Below are positions 32,511 to 42,035 of a DNA stretch of 64,000 nucleotides, one piece after another; the stretch's first letter is position 1; every line of letters starts with the position of its first letter. The notes beneath the pieces were generated by a model. It saw only the letters and a program-made list of their open reading frames with translations. It ran no database searches and was not told the origin of the DNA. The DNA comes from JAIBDK01 sp965261915. GTDB taxonomy: Bacteria; Pseudomonadota; Gammaproteobacteria; Arenicellales; Poriferihabitantaceae. The translations under genes and the position numbers were made by a program. The stretch covers positions 310,001 through 374,000 of the forward strand of contig CBDHDW010000013.1 in NCBI GenBank assembly GCA_965261915.1. The letters run 5' to 3'.

Positions 32511-34823
32511 ATGAGTTTTCAAAAAGTAGCCGTTATAGGGGCGGGAACGATGGGTGCCGGTATTGCCGGGCAAGTTGCGAACGCGGGTATTGATGTTTTA
32601 TTGATGGATTTGCCTGCAGACGGCGACAATGTTAATGCCGTGGCTGAACGGGGCTTTAAACGGCTATTAGATCCCGCTCAACCAGGTTTGATGGACAAAT
32701 CTGCCGGGCAGAGGATTACGCTGGGTAATATTCGCGATGATTTCGAGAAACTCGCTGAATGTGACTGGATTGCTGAGGCTGTTGTTGAAAGACTTGATAT
32801 TAAAAAAGATCTTTATCAACGCTTGAACGATACCTGCAGTGATAGCGCGATCATCACTTCCAATACTTCGACTATCCCGATCAAGCTGCTCATCGAAGAT
32901 ATGCCGAAATCTTTCCAAAAGCGATTCGCCATAACGCATTTCTTTAACCCCGTTCGCTTTATGCGCTTATTGGAATTGGTTCGCGGACAGTCAACTGATC
33001 CCGCAGTGATCGATAAACTGGATGCGTTTTGTGAACAGCAGCTGGGCAAGGGGGTCGTCAGGTGTCTGGATACGCCGGGGTTTTTAGGTAACAGGGTTGG
33101 AGTTTACGCAATTCAGTGCGCACTGAATTCAGCGATTCGCCTAAATCTATCAGCAGGGGAAGCCGATGCAATTTTCGGCAGACCCATGGGTATTCCAAAA
33201 ACCGGAGTGTTTGGTTTATACGATTTAATCGGTATTGATTTGATGGCCGATGTCGTAAAAAGCCTTGTGAATATTCTTCCTGAGGACGATGCGTTTCATG
33301 AAGAGGCGGCAGCGATTCCGCTGATGACGAGAATGATTGCTAACGGCCAAACAGGAAACAAGCAGAAACAGGGATTTTACCGTCAGCAAGAAAATTCAAA
33401 TGACCGGTATGTGTTGAACCGTGAAACAGAAGAGTATGAGTTATTCGAGCGTATTAACTTGCCGTTGGCCGAAAGGGCAGAAAAAGACGGAATTAGAAAG
33501 CTGCTCGAAGACGATACTGTTTATGCTGAGTTTGCATGGCAGGTATTGTCAAAAACGTTGTGCTATGCGGCCTCGCTGGTTCCAGAGGTTGGTGACGATC
33601 CTGTGGCCATCGATGATGCGATGAAACTGGGTTATAACTGGATTCAGGGGCCTTTTGAGATGATCGACTCGATTGGTGCCGATACCATCATTGATCGCCT
33701 GGAGTCTGAAGGCAGAAAGGTTCCGTCATTTCTGAAGAAAATCCGTGGCACCGGCTTTTACAAAATTGTTGATGGTGAGCTGAAGGTGGCTTCAATGAGT
33801 GGCGAGCGTGTCTCAATTGTTCGTCCCGAAGGCGTAGTTCGATTTAACGAGAAGAAACAGGGTATTGCCCCCGTTGAAAGTAACGCTATGGCTAGTTGGT
33901 ATGCGCTTGACGATGTCGCGGTAGTGGAGTTTCATAGCAAAGCAAACGCGTTAGACGGTGATTCCATGACGATTTTGGATAGTGCGCTTGAAAATCTTTC
34001 TGCTCATGGCTTGCACGGGCTTTTGGTACACAATGATGCCCAGCATTTTTCTTGCGGTGTCAATTTGGGTGCCGTTCGTGAGTTCTTTAAAGCAGATGAT
34101 CTGGATGGTTTAGATCATTTTCTCGATGACTTCCAAAAGACGTGTCTAAAAATGCGGCAAGCCGCATTTGCGGTAGTTGTTGCACCGGTAGGGTTGTCTC
34201 TCGGCGGCGGTTTCGAGGTTGTGCTGCATGGAAAGCAGGTAATCAGTCATGCCAATTCTGTTATGGGACTGGTGGAATCTCTGGTCGGTGTCGTTCCTTC
34301 GGGTGGTGGATGTAAAGAGATGCTTTATCGCTGGAAAGATAAACTTGCACTCGGAGAAGATATTGCCGATGCGAGCTGGAAGGCGTTTATGAATACGGGA
34401 TACGGCAAAACTGCTACTTCGCCGCCGCTTGCAGGTGGTTTGGCAATGATACGTGAAAATGATCGTTATGAAATTAATCGCGACCGCATCTATGAATCAG
34501 CTGTAAAAGCGGTTAAGCAGGCATCAGGTCAGCAGCTATTTGATCGGCCCGCGCTCAATATGCCGGGCGCTGATGTATTTGAAAAAATGGTGGCATGGCT
34601 CGTTAAGGCTGGCGAAGATGGTATTCTGACACCCCATGATGTCACCACAGGAACCGAAATTGCCCGTATCATGTCTGGGGGTGAGATTGACCCCGGAACC
34701 GTCTGGACCGAACAGGACCTGTATGATGCCGAAAGAAGTTCATTTTTAACGCTCGTGCAAACACCAGAAACTCAGGCCAGGATAAACAATATGCTGGATT
34801 TTGGTAAAGCGTTGAGAAACTGA
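32511..34823 (+). CDS. Fused 3-hydroxyacyl-CoA dehydrogenase / enoyl-CoA hydratase
   Basis: A 770-residue bifunctional protein with dehydrogenase first. The NAD site GAGTMGAGIAGQVANAG lies at residues 9-25. THFFNPVRFMRLLELV near 143 includes the catalytic His, and NRVGVYAIQCALN follows. A second 3HCDH_C copy is present near 340-420 (AIDDAMKLGYNWIQGPFEM). A crotonase domain follows from about 465, with HSKANALDGDSM, an oxyanion segment SLGGGFEVVLHGK and MGLVESLVGVVPSGGG. This is the 3HCDH-then-ECH order seen in stand-alone marine and Pseudomonas-type proteins, the reverse of FadB/FadJ. It catalyses hydration and NAD-dependent oxidation in beta-oxidation. Thiolase is not adjacent. Confidence 0.9.
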   Translation: MSFQKVAVIGAGTMGAGIAGQVANAGIDVLLMDLPADGDNVNAVAERGFKRLLDPAQPGLMDKSAGQRITLGNIRDDFEKLAECDWIAEAVVERLDIKKDLYQRLNDTCSDSAIITSNTSTIPIKLLIEDMPKSFQKRFAITHFFNPVRFMRLLELVRGQSTDPAVIDKLDAFCEQQLGKGVVRCLDTPGFLGNRVGVYAIQCALNSAIRLNLSAGEADAIFGRPMGIPKTGVFGLYDLIGIDLMADVVKSLVNILPEDDAFHEEAAAIPLMTRMIANGQTGNKQKQGFYRQQENSNDRYVLNRETEEYELFERINLPLAERAEKDGIRKLLEDDTVYAEFAWQVLSKTLCYAASLVPEVGDDPVAIDDAMKLGYNWIQGPFEMIDSIGADTIIDRLESEGRKVPSFLKKIRGTGFYKIVDGELKVASMSGERVSIVRPEGVVRFNEKKQGIAPVESNAMASWYALDDVAVVEFHSKANALDGDSMTILDSALENLSAHGLHGLLVHNDAQHFSCGVNLGAVREFFKADDLDGLDHFLDDFQKTCLKMRQAAFAVVVAPVGLSLGGGFEVVLHGKQVISHANSVMGLVESLVGVVPSGGGCKEMLYRWKDKLALGEDIADASWKAFMNTGYGKTATSPPLAGGLAMIRENDRYEINRDRIYESAVKAVKQASGQQLFDRPALNMPGADVFEKMVAWLVKAGEDGILTPHDVTTGTEIARIMSGGEIDPGTVWTEQDLYDAERSSFLTLVQTPETQARINNMLDFGKALRN

Positions 34824-34883
34824 TCAGATTTCAATGAATTTAACAATGGCAGCGATATAATCTGCTTCATAATTGGGAGTAAA

Positions 34884-35054
34884 TTATGTCTGCCGAATCA
34901 GTCGAGCCACTTGTAGGCCCATTTGCCTGGCGATATTGCGGATGAGCTTTGTTTGTGATACGTACCGGGCACTCAATGCATACCAGATAACGGCTGCTGT
35001 GATTGCCAGTGCCGGAACCAGAAGCATTAGAACAATTCGTTTTACGATAGACAT
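34884..35054 (-). CDS. Small single-helix membrane protein (possible HlyD stub)
   Basis: A 56-residue frame, MSIVKRIVLMLLVPALAITA followed by AVIWYALSARYVS, with one membrane helix near the N-terminus. The helix-then-RYVS junction resembles the start of HlyD/EmrA-type adaptor proteins, which would make this a truncated remnant. No ribosome-binding site is visible. The rest of 34824-35339 shows no gene. Confidence 0.3.
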   Translation of the reverse strand: MSIVKRIVLMLLVPALAITAAVIWYALSARYVSQTKLIRNIARQMGLQVARLIRQT

Positions 35055-35339
35055 GGCGTGCGAGAATCAGTTGTGCAATAATTTACCTGACGGGTGTGTT
35101 TTATATTCCCTATGCCACCCTCTACACCGTGATAATACTCTGAATAGAATAAGGGTGCTATCTTCAATTTCATAGTGCATTGGAAAAACTGCTTATTTGC
35201 GATGGGTCTTGCCCTGCCTGAAGACTATTTCAGACCATTAACCCACAAGCCAGCCAGCGTTTTGAATGTAAATTACTATCCCTAGTCAACTGTATGCGGC
35301 ATCGATGACTGCGGCATATCCTCGTACTAAAATCCATTC

Positions 35340-35408
35340 CATACAGGGCGGTTTTCCGTGCGCGACTTATCAGCGTTCACGAAAAAATCTTAATGAATAG
35401 AGATACCC
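35340..35408. repeat. 69-bp dispersed repeat, copy 2 (before type III RM operon)
   Basis: Matches 4591-4659: GCGGTTTTCCGTGCGCGACT, then CAGCGTTCACGAAAAAATCT and AGAGATACCC. It lies 123 bases upstream of the mod start codon. Bases 35409-35530 show no further feature apart from a weak ribosome-binding region. Confidence 0.6.
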
Positions 35409-35530
35409 TTAACAGTGGATTGTTGGGATGAACAGCCGAAGTCATTGGTGATGCCCCGTGTTTCTGGTATATTCTATGGGCATCCCGCCTCGAACAACAT
35501 GGATATTGACCGCCCAGGCATAAACCAAAC

Positions 35531-37378
35531 ATGCAAAACCTATTGGAACAATTAAAAACCACGCTACAAAATGATGAGCGGCTGGTCGTCGATGGTAATT
35601 TGGTGAAAAATAAAATCGTTGAGCTGGCACTGGCGATGGATGCGGGATTGCTTGCCTTGTTGCTGGGTAATGAGACCATCAAAAAACAGTTTTTTAAGCA
35701 GGTCGGCGGTGTGCTGGTGTTTGACAAGGTGGCGTTGCAAAGTTTTGTCAGCAACAAACAGTTTCTGCCCGATAGCTATACCGCCTTCAAGAACAAAATC
35801 GGCTTAACGGCAAATGGCGAATATTTAACCGAAAGCCGAGAGGTGGTTTTAGCCTGGCCTTATAAAGATTGTACGCTGGAAGGCGGGCAGACTAAAGAGG
35901 AGCAGAAACGCAAAGAGATATTCTGGAATGAAACGCTGGCAGCGGATGAGATTGACCGCTTGCTTGACCCGAAGGTATTAACCCATTTCAAAAAATACGA
36001 TAAAGACGGCGCGCATAAAGCAGCGCATATCAGCCTTGATGATAACCTGATTATCAAGGGCAATAACCTGCTGGCACTGCATAGCCTGAAAAAGCAATAT
36101 GCCGGCAAGGTCAAGCTGATTTATATTGATCCGCCTTATAATACCGGTTCAGATAGTTTTGGTTATAACGACAGTTTTAATCATTCTACCTGGTTGACTT
36201 TTATGCGGAATAGATTGGAAGTTTCAAGGGAATTATTGAGAGGTGATGGGGTTATTTTTGTTCAATGTGATGATAATGAACAGGCTTATCTGAAGGTGTT
36301 GATGGATGAGGTTTTTGGGCGGAAAAATTTTGTTGCGGATTTTATATGGCATCATAGAAAATCATCTCAAAACGATATAGATGTTTCTTTATCACATAAT
36401 TACACACTAACATTTGCAAAAAACAGAAAAAATTTTAAACTAAATATATTGGGAATTGATGGTAATAAATTTTCTAATTTAGATGATGATCCCAGAGGCG
36501 ATTGGGTTGCCGATCCTTTTGACGCACCAAATATTAGAAAAAATTTATCTTATGAGATTACCAACCCAAATACACATAAAATTTATTTACCTCCAAAAGG
36601 TAGGTGTTGGCGTATGTCAAAAGATAAATACGAACATGCACTAAAAGATAATAGGATTATTTTTGGAAAATCTGGAAAAACAAAACCACAATATAAGCGT
36701 TTTAAAGATGAAGCAGAAGAAAAAGGACGAAATGCTTATACTATTTGGAATGACACAGGCACAGCAACAGAAGGTACAAAAGAATTAATGAAGTTATTTG
36801 ATGACAGAAAATTTACCACACCAAAACCTGAGAAACTTCTACAGAGAATAATAGAAATATCTACAAAAGAAAGCGACATCGTCCTAGACTATCACTTAGG
36901 CAGTGGCACCACCTGTGCCGTAGCCCATAAAATGGGACGACGTTATATTGGTATTGAACAAATGGATTACATCCACGATGTGACCTGCGAACGACTTAAA
37001 AAAGTTATTCAGGGCGAACAAGGCGGCATCAGTAAAAGCGTCAACTGGCAAGGTGGCGACTCCTTCACCTACTGCGAACTTGCCCAACACAATGCTAATA
37101 TCATCGATAAAATCGAACAAGCAAAAACGACTCAAGCCTTAACAGAAATCTGGCAAGAAATAGAAAATGCCGATTTTATCAGCTACAAAATAAAACCCGA
37201 AGTCATCAATAAAAACATTCATGAATTTGCCGCCCTCTCCGTAGCAGAACAAAAACAATTCCTGATTGCCGTGCTGGATAAAAACCAGCTTTATGTTAAT
37301 TATTCTGAAATTGATGATGTGGATTATCAAATATCGAATGAAGATAAAGCACTAAACAGGCAGTTTTATGGGGGTTAA
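35531..37378 (+). CDS. mod: Type III restriction-modification methyltransferase (Mod)
   Basis: A 615-residue beta-class N6-adenine methyltransferase. The catalytic DPPY motif is in IYIDPPYNTGSDSFGYND near residue 200. The SAM-binding motif comes later, as VLDYHLGSGTTCAVAHKMGR near 450-470, giving the type III/beta order (catalytic first). Between them lies a target-recognition region (about 260-420) that is visibly more AT-rich in DNA, as expected for a swapped specificity domain. The C-terminal 130 residues would contact Res. ATG 35531 has a poor ribosome-binding site. The next gene starts two bases after the stop. Confidence 0.92.
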   Translation: MQNLLEQLKTTLQNDERLVVDGNLVKNKIVELALAMDAGLLALLLGNETIKKQFFKQVGGVLVFDKVALQSFVSNKQFLPDSYTAFKNKIGLTANGEYLTESREVVLAWPYKDCTLEGGQTKEEQKRKEIFWNETLAADEIDRLLDPKVLTHFKKYDKDGAHKAAHISLDDNLIIKGNNLLALHSLKKQYAGKVKLIYIDPPYNTGSDSFGYNDSFNHSTWLTFMRNRLEVSRELLRGDGVIFVQCDDNEQAYLKVLMDEVFGRKNFVADFIWHHRKSSQNDIDVSLSHNYTLTFAKNRKNFKLNILGIDGNKFSNLDDDPRGDWVADPFDAPNIRKNLSYEITNPNTHKIYLPPKGRCWRMSKDKYEHALKDNRIIFGKSGKTKPQYKRFKDEAEEKGRNAYTIWNDTGTATEGTKELMKLFDDRKFTTPKPEKLLQRIIEISTKESDIVLDYHLGSGTTCAVAHKMGRRYIGIEQMDYIHDVTCERLKKVIQGEQGGISKSVNWQGGDSFTYCELAQHNANIIDKIEQAKTTQALTEIWQEIENADFISYKIKPEVINKNIHEFAALSVAEQKQFLIAVLDKNQLYVNYSEIDDVDYQISNEDKALNRQFYGG

Positions 37379-37379
37379 T

Positions 37380-38546
37380 ATGATCGAGAAAATAACAGAC
37401 CTGCATTTTAAGGCAACAGATTTGGGGGTCATAAGAAGCGGTGAGTTTACGCAGAAACCTTTAACTATTTTCTGTGGACCCAATAATAGTGGTAAAACCT
37501 GGGCAATGTATTCGCTGTATCGCTTTTACCAGACTTCTGAAGCAGCTAGATGGCTGGATAAAGAAGGAAAAGAAAAAGTTTCTTTAGATAAATTTAACCG
37601 CAGAATGTCATCCAGCCTTGACCGTTTATTCAACACTTCGGTAGAAAGCATTCGTAATGCCAAATTTGAGCTTAAAATGGAGACTGCTGATTGGGAAGAA
37701 TTGCGCGAAAATAAACAGAATGATGTTTTCCTTATGCCGGCCGAACGTAATGGCTTGCATTTGTTTTTTCGTGAATTAAGTACTCGTCGCACCGCGCTGT
37801 TACATCACGCATCTAAAGATAACATTGATATAAATGAACTGTTACGCGATGTTATCAGGTCACGCTACGCCGTTCCAATTGCAAAATATATTGACTGGCT
37901 GAATAATATGACCGATGCACCAAAATCAAAATCAGCAGATTTTCACGATTATGCACAACAGTTACAAAAAACATTGGCAGGAGGCGTTTATAAAATCGAT
38001 TCCCGAACCGGGGATATCGCCTTTAAGCCCTATCAACGAAAACGTGACGGGGTTAAAACGGAAGCACTGGGCTTACATATCACTTCCAGCACGGTTAAAA
38101 GTTTATTCGGATTGTGGTTTTATCTGGAGTATCAGGCGGAGAAGGGCGATGTCTTGATGATTGATGAACCCGAGCTAAATATACACCCGGAGAATCAACG
38201 TAAGATAGCGCGTTTATTAGCTCAACTGGTCAATGCGGGCTTAAATGTGGTGATTAGCACCCATAGCGATTATATGGTGCGCGAATTTAATTCACTGATT
38301 ATGCTTAGTCAGGATGAAGATAAAGTATTACGAGAAAAACACCAATACGCCGATAATGAAATACTAACCACCGCACAGGTCGGTGCCTATCTATTTGATA
38401 AGCAGGAAATTAAACCTTTTGAAATAACAGCAGATGATGGCATTTATGCCACCACGTTTGATGAGGTAATTCGTAAGCTGAACGATACCAACGATGACAT
38501 CTATTACAGCCTGCAGGACAAGAAAGATGAATCAGAAGCTGGCTGA
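37380..38546 (+). CDS. ABC-type AAA ATPase (AAA_15/21, OLD-like) inside type III RM operon
   Basis: A 388-residue protein. Walker A FCGPNNSGKT is near residues 32-41. Walker B with paired acid, VLMIDEPELNIHPENQRKIA, is near 258-277 and follows a signature-like ITSSTVKSLFGLWFYLE helix. The switch His is in VVISTHSDYMVREFNSLI near 292. This is the ABC/RecF-like ATPase core found in OLD, Septu, PARIS-type and other defence proteins. No TOPRIM is fused. ATG 37380 follows GGGGGTT, one base after mod. It overlaps the next gene by 20 bases. Its strict coupling to mod and res argues for a shared defence role (inference). Confidence 0.82.
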   Translation: MIEKITDLHFKATDLGVIRSGEFTQKPLTIFCGPNNSGKTWAMYSLYRFYQTSEAARWLDKEGKEKVSLDKFNRRMSSSLDRLFNTSVESIRNAKFELKMETADWEELRENKQNDVFLMPAERNGLHLFFRELSTRRTALLHHASKDNIDINELLRDVIRSRYAVPIAKYIDWLNNMTDAPKSKSADFHDYAQQLQKTLAGGVYKIDSRTGDIAFKPYQRKRDGVKTEALGLHITSSTVKSLFGLWFYLEYQAEKGDVLMIDEPELNIHPENQRKIARLLAQLVNAGLNVVISTHSDYMVREFNSLIMLSQDEDKVLREKHQYADNEILTTAQVGAYLFDKQEIKPFEITADDGIYATTFDEVIRKLNDTNDDIYYSLQDKKDESEAG

Positions 38547-39063
38547 ATTATTTCAACAAACCATTCATAAAACCCTGCAATTAAACAGAAAAGGCAGAGA
38601 CTGGTCGCTCAATGAAGAGCCTACAATAAGAATAAAGGCACCCTGTCGATATTCACTTGGTTTTAGTCTGGACTGTGAACAATATGGTTCTCTTTTTGGA
38701 GGCAACGCACCATTAGATATTGCCAAAATGTGTGATGCGATTATTGTATTGTCCTGTAAAAACAAGGATTATATCTTTGTGATCGAACAAAAAACCAGAT
38801 ACAAAGATGGTTATAAAAAACAATTAGCCAACGGTAAATATTTTTGTGACTGGCTACTAGCGTTGCTAAAAGAACACAATCACTATAACGGAAAAGTCGT
38901 TTTTATTGGACTGCTGTGCTGGTTACCTCGGGAAAAGTCTTTGCGTAAAGGGGAGACTCGTCATGGAAACTATGTAGAAAAACAGAACAACGAAACCCAG
39001 TGTGATTTGTTATTTGAGATAAGAAATGAAGCTCACATTTATCTGCAAAAGATCATCAAATGA
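38527..39063 (+). CDS. Small candidate PD-(D/E)XK nuclease, ATPase partner
   Basis: A 178-residue protein, not recognised as a named family. The middle shows MCDAIIVLSCKNKDYIFVIE, then QKTRYKDGYKKQL. Asp70 on one strand and Glu87-Gln-Lys89 on the next fit the D...ExK active site of PD-(D/E)XK nucleases, followed by a helix with a lysine pair. Conserved-looking HGNYVEKQNNETQCDLLFEI lies near the end. ATG 38527 overlaps the ATPase gene, and its stop overlaps res as ATGA. It could be the effector of the upstream ATPase, or a regulator of restriction; activity is unproven. Confidence 0.6.
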   Translation: MNQKLAELFQQTIHKTLQLNRKGRDWSLNEEPTIRIKAPCRYSLGFSLDCEQYGSLFGGNAPLDIAKMCDAIIVLSCKNKDYIFVIEQKTRYKDGYKKQLANGKYFCDWLLALLKEHNHYNGKVVFIGLLCWLPREKSLRKGETRHGNYVEKQNNETQCDLLFEIRNEAHIYLQKIIK

Positions 39064-41693
39064 CTGAACAAATGCTCCACGAAAAACTAACCACTGGCGA
39101 AGAGTTTTTAGTTGGCAGTGATTATTATAAACAGCATATCCCCGATGGCATCGCCAGCAATCTCAATCCTGATTTTCTGTTGCGACCCTACCAGATGGAA
39201 GCCTTGGGTCGTTTCAAGTATTACCTGGAGACTTATCCCGCGCGCCCGAAAAACGTGCCGACACAAACCTTGTTTCACATGGCAACGGGTAGCGGTAAAA
39301 CGCTGATTATGGCGGGGCTGATGTTGTATTTATACAAGCAGGGCTATCGCAATTTTCTGTTTTTTGTCAATAGCACCAATATCATCAATAAAACCCGTGA
39401 TAACTTCCTCAATAAGACGGCTACAAAACACCTGTTTGCGGAAGTGATACAAATCGATAACCAACCGATACACATTAAAGAAGTCGATAATTTTCAGGCG
39501 GCGAATGCGAATGATATAAATATTGTTTTTTCAACCATTCAGGGCTTGCATACGCGTCTGAATACGCCGCGAGAAAACAGCATCACCTTTGATGACTTTG
39601 AAAGTGAAAAAATCGTTCTTATTTCTGACGAAGCGCATCACATTAATGTAGAGACGAGGCGGACTAACACGCTTAATCAAACAGAATTGTTTGCATTGAA
39701 TACTTGGGAATCCACGGTTGAGAAGATATTCATCGCTAACGCTGAAAATATTCTGCTGGAATTTACCGCTACTATGGACTTAAACCATCAACAAATTATT
39801 GAAAAATATCGCGATAAAATCATTTTTGACTATCCGCTCAAGGCGTTTCGGATGGATGGCTATTCCAAAGAAGTCAAGGTATTGCAATCGGACACCGAGG
39901 CGTTTGAGCGGGCTTTACAAGCCATTTTATTAAGCCAGTTCAGGCGGAAAATATTTGAAAAACACGGTTGGTTGATAAAACCAGTTATTTTATTCAAGTC
40001 AAAAACAATTAAGGAATCTAATGCCTTTTATGCTGAATTTATTTCCCGAATAAGGCACTTACAAGGACATGATCTTGAAAAAATTGCCGGCAATCCTAAT
40101 CTGGATGCTGTTTTAGCCGGGGTGTTTCGCTATTTTGCAGCGCATAAAATTACGCTGGACAATCTGGCTTTGGAATTACAGGAAGAGTTTGCCGAAAACA
40201 AATGTATCTCGGTCAATTCCAAAGATGAATCAGTGCAGAAACAGATTGCAGTCAACACATTGGAAGACAGGGACAACGAATACCGTGCTATTTTCGCGGT
40301 CGATAAACTGAACGAAGGCTGGGATGTGCTTAATCTGTTTGATATTGTGCGTTTATACGATACGCGCGATGGGAAATCCGGCAGGCCGGGCAAAACCACC
40401 TTGTCGGAGGCACAGTTAATCGGGCGCGGGGCGCGATATTGCCCGTTCAGGGTGGCCGATGACCAACCGCTTTATCAGCGTAAATATGATGTTTTTAACA
40501 ATGACAAAGAGCATAACTTAAAGCTATGCGAGGAGCTGTATTATCACAGTGCTTATAACCCACGCTATATTCAAGAATTACACACGGCTTTAGTAGAAAT
40601 CGGCATTAAACAGAACAGTAGCCGTCAGTTAGAATTAACCCTAAAGCCAGCGTTCAAAGAGAAGTCGTTTTATAAGAAGGGCGTTATTCTCAAAAATGAA
40701 CGGGTGAAATATGCACGCGAGGACGTAACGGGCATCCCCGCTTCATTTATTCAAACCACACATAAAATCCCATTGCCATCGGGTTATTCACAATCGTCAA
40801 CGGTATTTGCGTTTGAACCACAGCGACAGGGCAACCAAATACAGCAAGATTATTGCATTAAATCATTTGGCTGCCACGTTATAAAAAAGGCATTGTGCCG
40901 ATTCCCCGAATACCGCTTGGCAAATCTAAAATGCCTGTTTCCACATTTGCCAAGCCTGTCAGAATTTATTGACTCTGATGACTATCTGGGAAGAGTCAAA
41001 GCCGAGGTTAGCGGCGATGAGGATGCCGTGAACAATCTAAGCCAAGCGAACAAGCTGTATATTGTTGTCTGTTTGCTGGATAGATTAAGCTGCCAATTAC
41101 AGGCGGAAAAAGTGGACTATAAAGGCACGAAAGAATTTAAACCTTATCCAATCAAAGACACTTTCACCGATAAAACACTTAATGTTGTCAATGATGGCAG
41201 TGCTGATAAAGAATATGGTATTGCACAAAGCCAAACAACGAATAAGAATTTAAATATGGATTTATCCGCTCAGGATTGGTTTGTATTTAACGAGCACTAC
41301 GGAACTTCTGAGGAAAAGTATCTGGTCAAATATATTGAAAAGATAGTGCATCGATTAAAGCAAACCTATTCAGAGGTTTATTTGCTACGCAATGAGCGCC
41401 ATTTCAAACTGTTCAATTTTGATGACGGACGTGCGTTTGAGCCCGATTTTGTGCTGTGTTTAATCAAGAATAATAAAACCCCTGCCCAGCATTACCAAAT
41501 AATTATTGAGCCAAAAGGTAGCCATTTAATCGAGCATGATCAATGGAAGCAAGATTTTTTATTGCAGTTAAAAGATGGGCATAAGATCGAACAGTTATGG
41601 AAAGATAGAAACCACATAGTTTGGGGTATGCCGTTTTATAATGAAACAGAAACCAAAGCCGAGTTTGAGAAAGAGTTTGCTACTTTGGTTTAA
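39060..41693 (+). CDS. res: Type III restriction endonuclease subunit (Res)
   Basis: An 877-residue SF2 helicase-nuclease. Walker A LFHMATGSGKT is near residues 72-82, the DEAH box IVLISDEAHHIN near 185-196, FTAT near 235, and motif VI LIGRGARYCPF near 455. The C-terminal nuclease domain has FEPDFVLCL near 793 and IIIEPKGSHL near 815, the D...ExK site. Res cuts DNA 25-27 bases from unmodified sites when complexed with Mod in known type III systems. The sequence looks intact. It is the last gene of the four-gene operon, started by an ATGA overlap. Confidence 0.93.
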   Translation: MTEQMLHEKLTTGEEFLVGSDYYKQHIPDGIASNLNPDFLLRPYQMEALGRFKYYLETYPARPKNVPTQTLFHMATGSGKTLIMAGLMLYLYKQGYRNFLFFVNSTNIINKTRDNFLNKTATKHLFAEVIQIDNQPIHIKEVDNFQAANANDINIVFSTIQGLHTRLNTPRENSITFDDFESEKIVLISDEAHHINVETRRTNTLNQTELFALNTWESTVEKIFIANAENILLEFTATMDLNHQQIIEKYRDKIIFDYPLKAFRMDGYSKEVKVLQSDTEAFERALQAILLSQFRRKIFEKHGWLIKPVILFKSKTIKESNAFYAEFISRIRHLQGHDLEKIAGNPNLDAVLAGVFRYFAAHKITLDNLALELQEEFAENKCISVNSKDESVQKQIAVNTLEDRDNEYRAIFAVDKLNEGWDVLNLFDIVRLYDTRDGKSGRPGKTTLSEAQLIGRGARYCPFRVADDQPLYQRKYDVFNNDKEHNLKLCEELYYHSAYNPRYIQELHTALVEIGIKQNSSRQLELTLKPAFKEKSFYKKGVILKNERVKYAREDVTGIPASFIQTTHKIPLPSGYSQSSTVFAFEPQRQGNQIQQDYCIKSFGCHVIKKALCRFPEYRLANLKCLFPHLPSLSEFIDSDDYLGRVKAEVSGDEDAVNNLSQANKLYIVVCLLDRLSCQLQAEKVDYKGTKEFKPYPIKDTFTDKTLNVVNDGSADKEYGIAQSQTTNKNLNMDLSAQDWFVFNEHYGTSEEKYLVKYIEKIVHRLKQTYSEVYLLRNERHFKLFNFDDGRAFEPDFVLCLIKNNKTPAQHYQIIIEPKGSHLIEHDQWKQDFLLQLKDGHKIEQLWKDRNHIVWGMPFYNETETKAEFEKEFATLV

Positions 41694-41786
41694 GGTGGAA
41701 CCTTTGCACAGTCTGAGATTTTGTTTGCTAGAGCAGGGAAAGTCACACGGGAATGACGGGTTGGAACGATACGCCCTTTTCTGAGA

Positions 41787-42035
41787 ATGTTTATTAATGG
41801 CACAGGTGAAAACCGGAAATGCATTGCAAACCAAACAATTCAGGCCTGTGAAAATGACGGTTTCTTTTATATTGCTAATCATGGGATCGAGGAAGAATTG
41901 TTTGTCCAGAGGCGTAATTCAGCACTGTCATTCCTGACTTCGACGGTTCACACTCATAACTCATTGATTTATAAGGAAACACAAAAATACCTAGGCACTA
42001 CAAATGCCCAGATATTGAAGAATTATGTCAATTAG
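41787..42035 (+). pseudogene. 2-oxoglutarate/Fe(II) oxygenase N-terminal fragment
   Basis: The frame holds TIQACENDGFFYIANHGIEE and ELFVQRRNSAL, the N-terminal segment of the isopenicillin-N-synthase-like oxygenase family (ACExxGFFYIxNHGI). The HxD...H iron-binding core is absent, and the frame runs into the IS1634-type element. The insertion or an associated deletion destroyed the gene. Bases 41694-41786 show no feature. Confidence 0.6.

Noticed and set aside
34873..35175. Plus-strand 100-residue frame
   Set aside because: No family features; the opposite strand reads as a coherent membrane helix, so the plus frame is a shadow.
38494..38526. Longer start for the 178-residue protein
   Set aside because: The extension lies inside the ATPase gene; ATG 38527 with upstream AAGAAAG is a better start.
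37380..39063. ATPase plus small gene as a PARIS or Septu pair
   Set aside because: The second protein is 178 residues, with no visible TOPRIM/DUF4435 or HNH motif, so neither label is supported.
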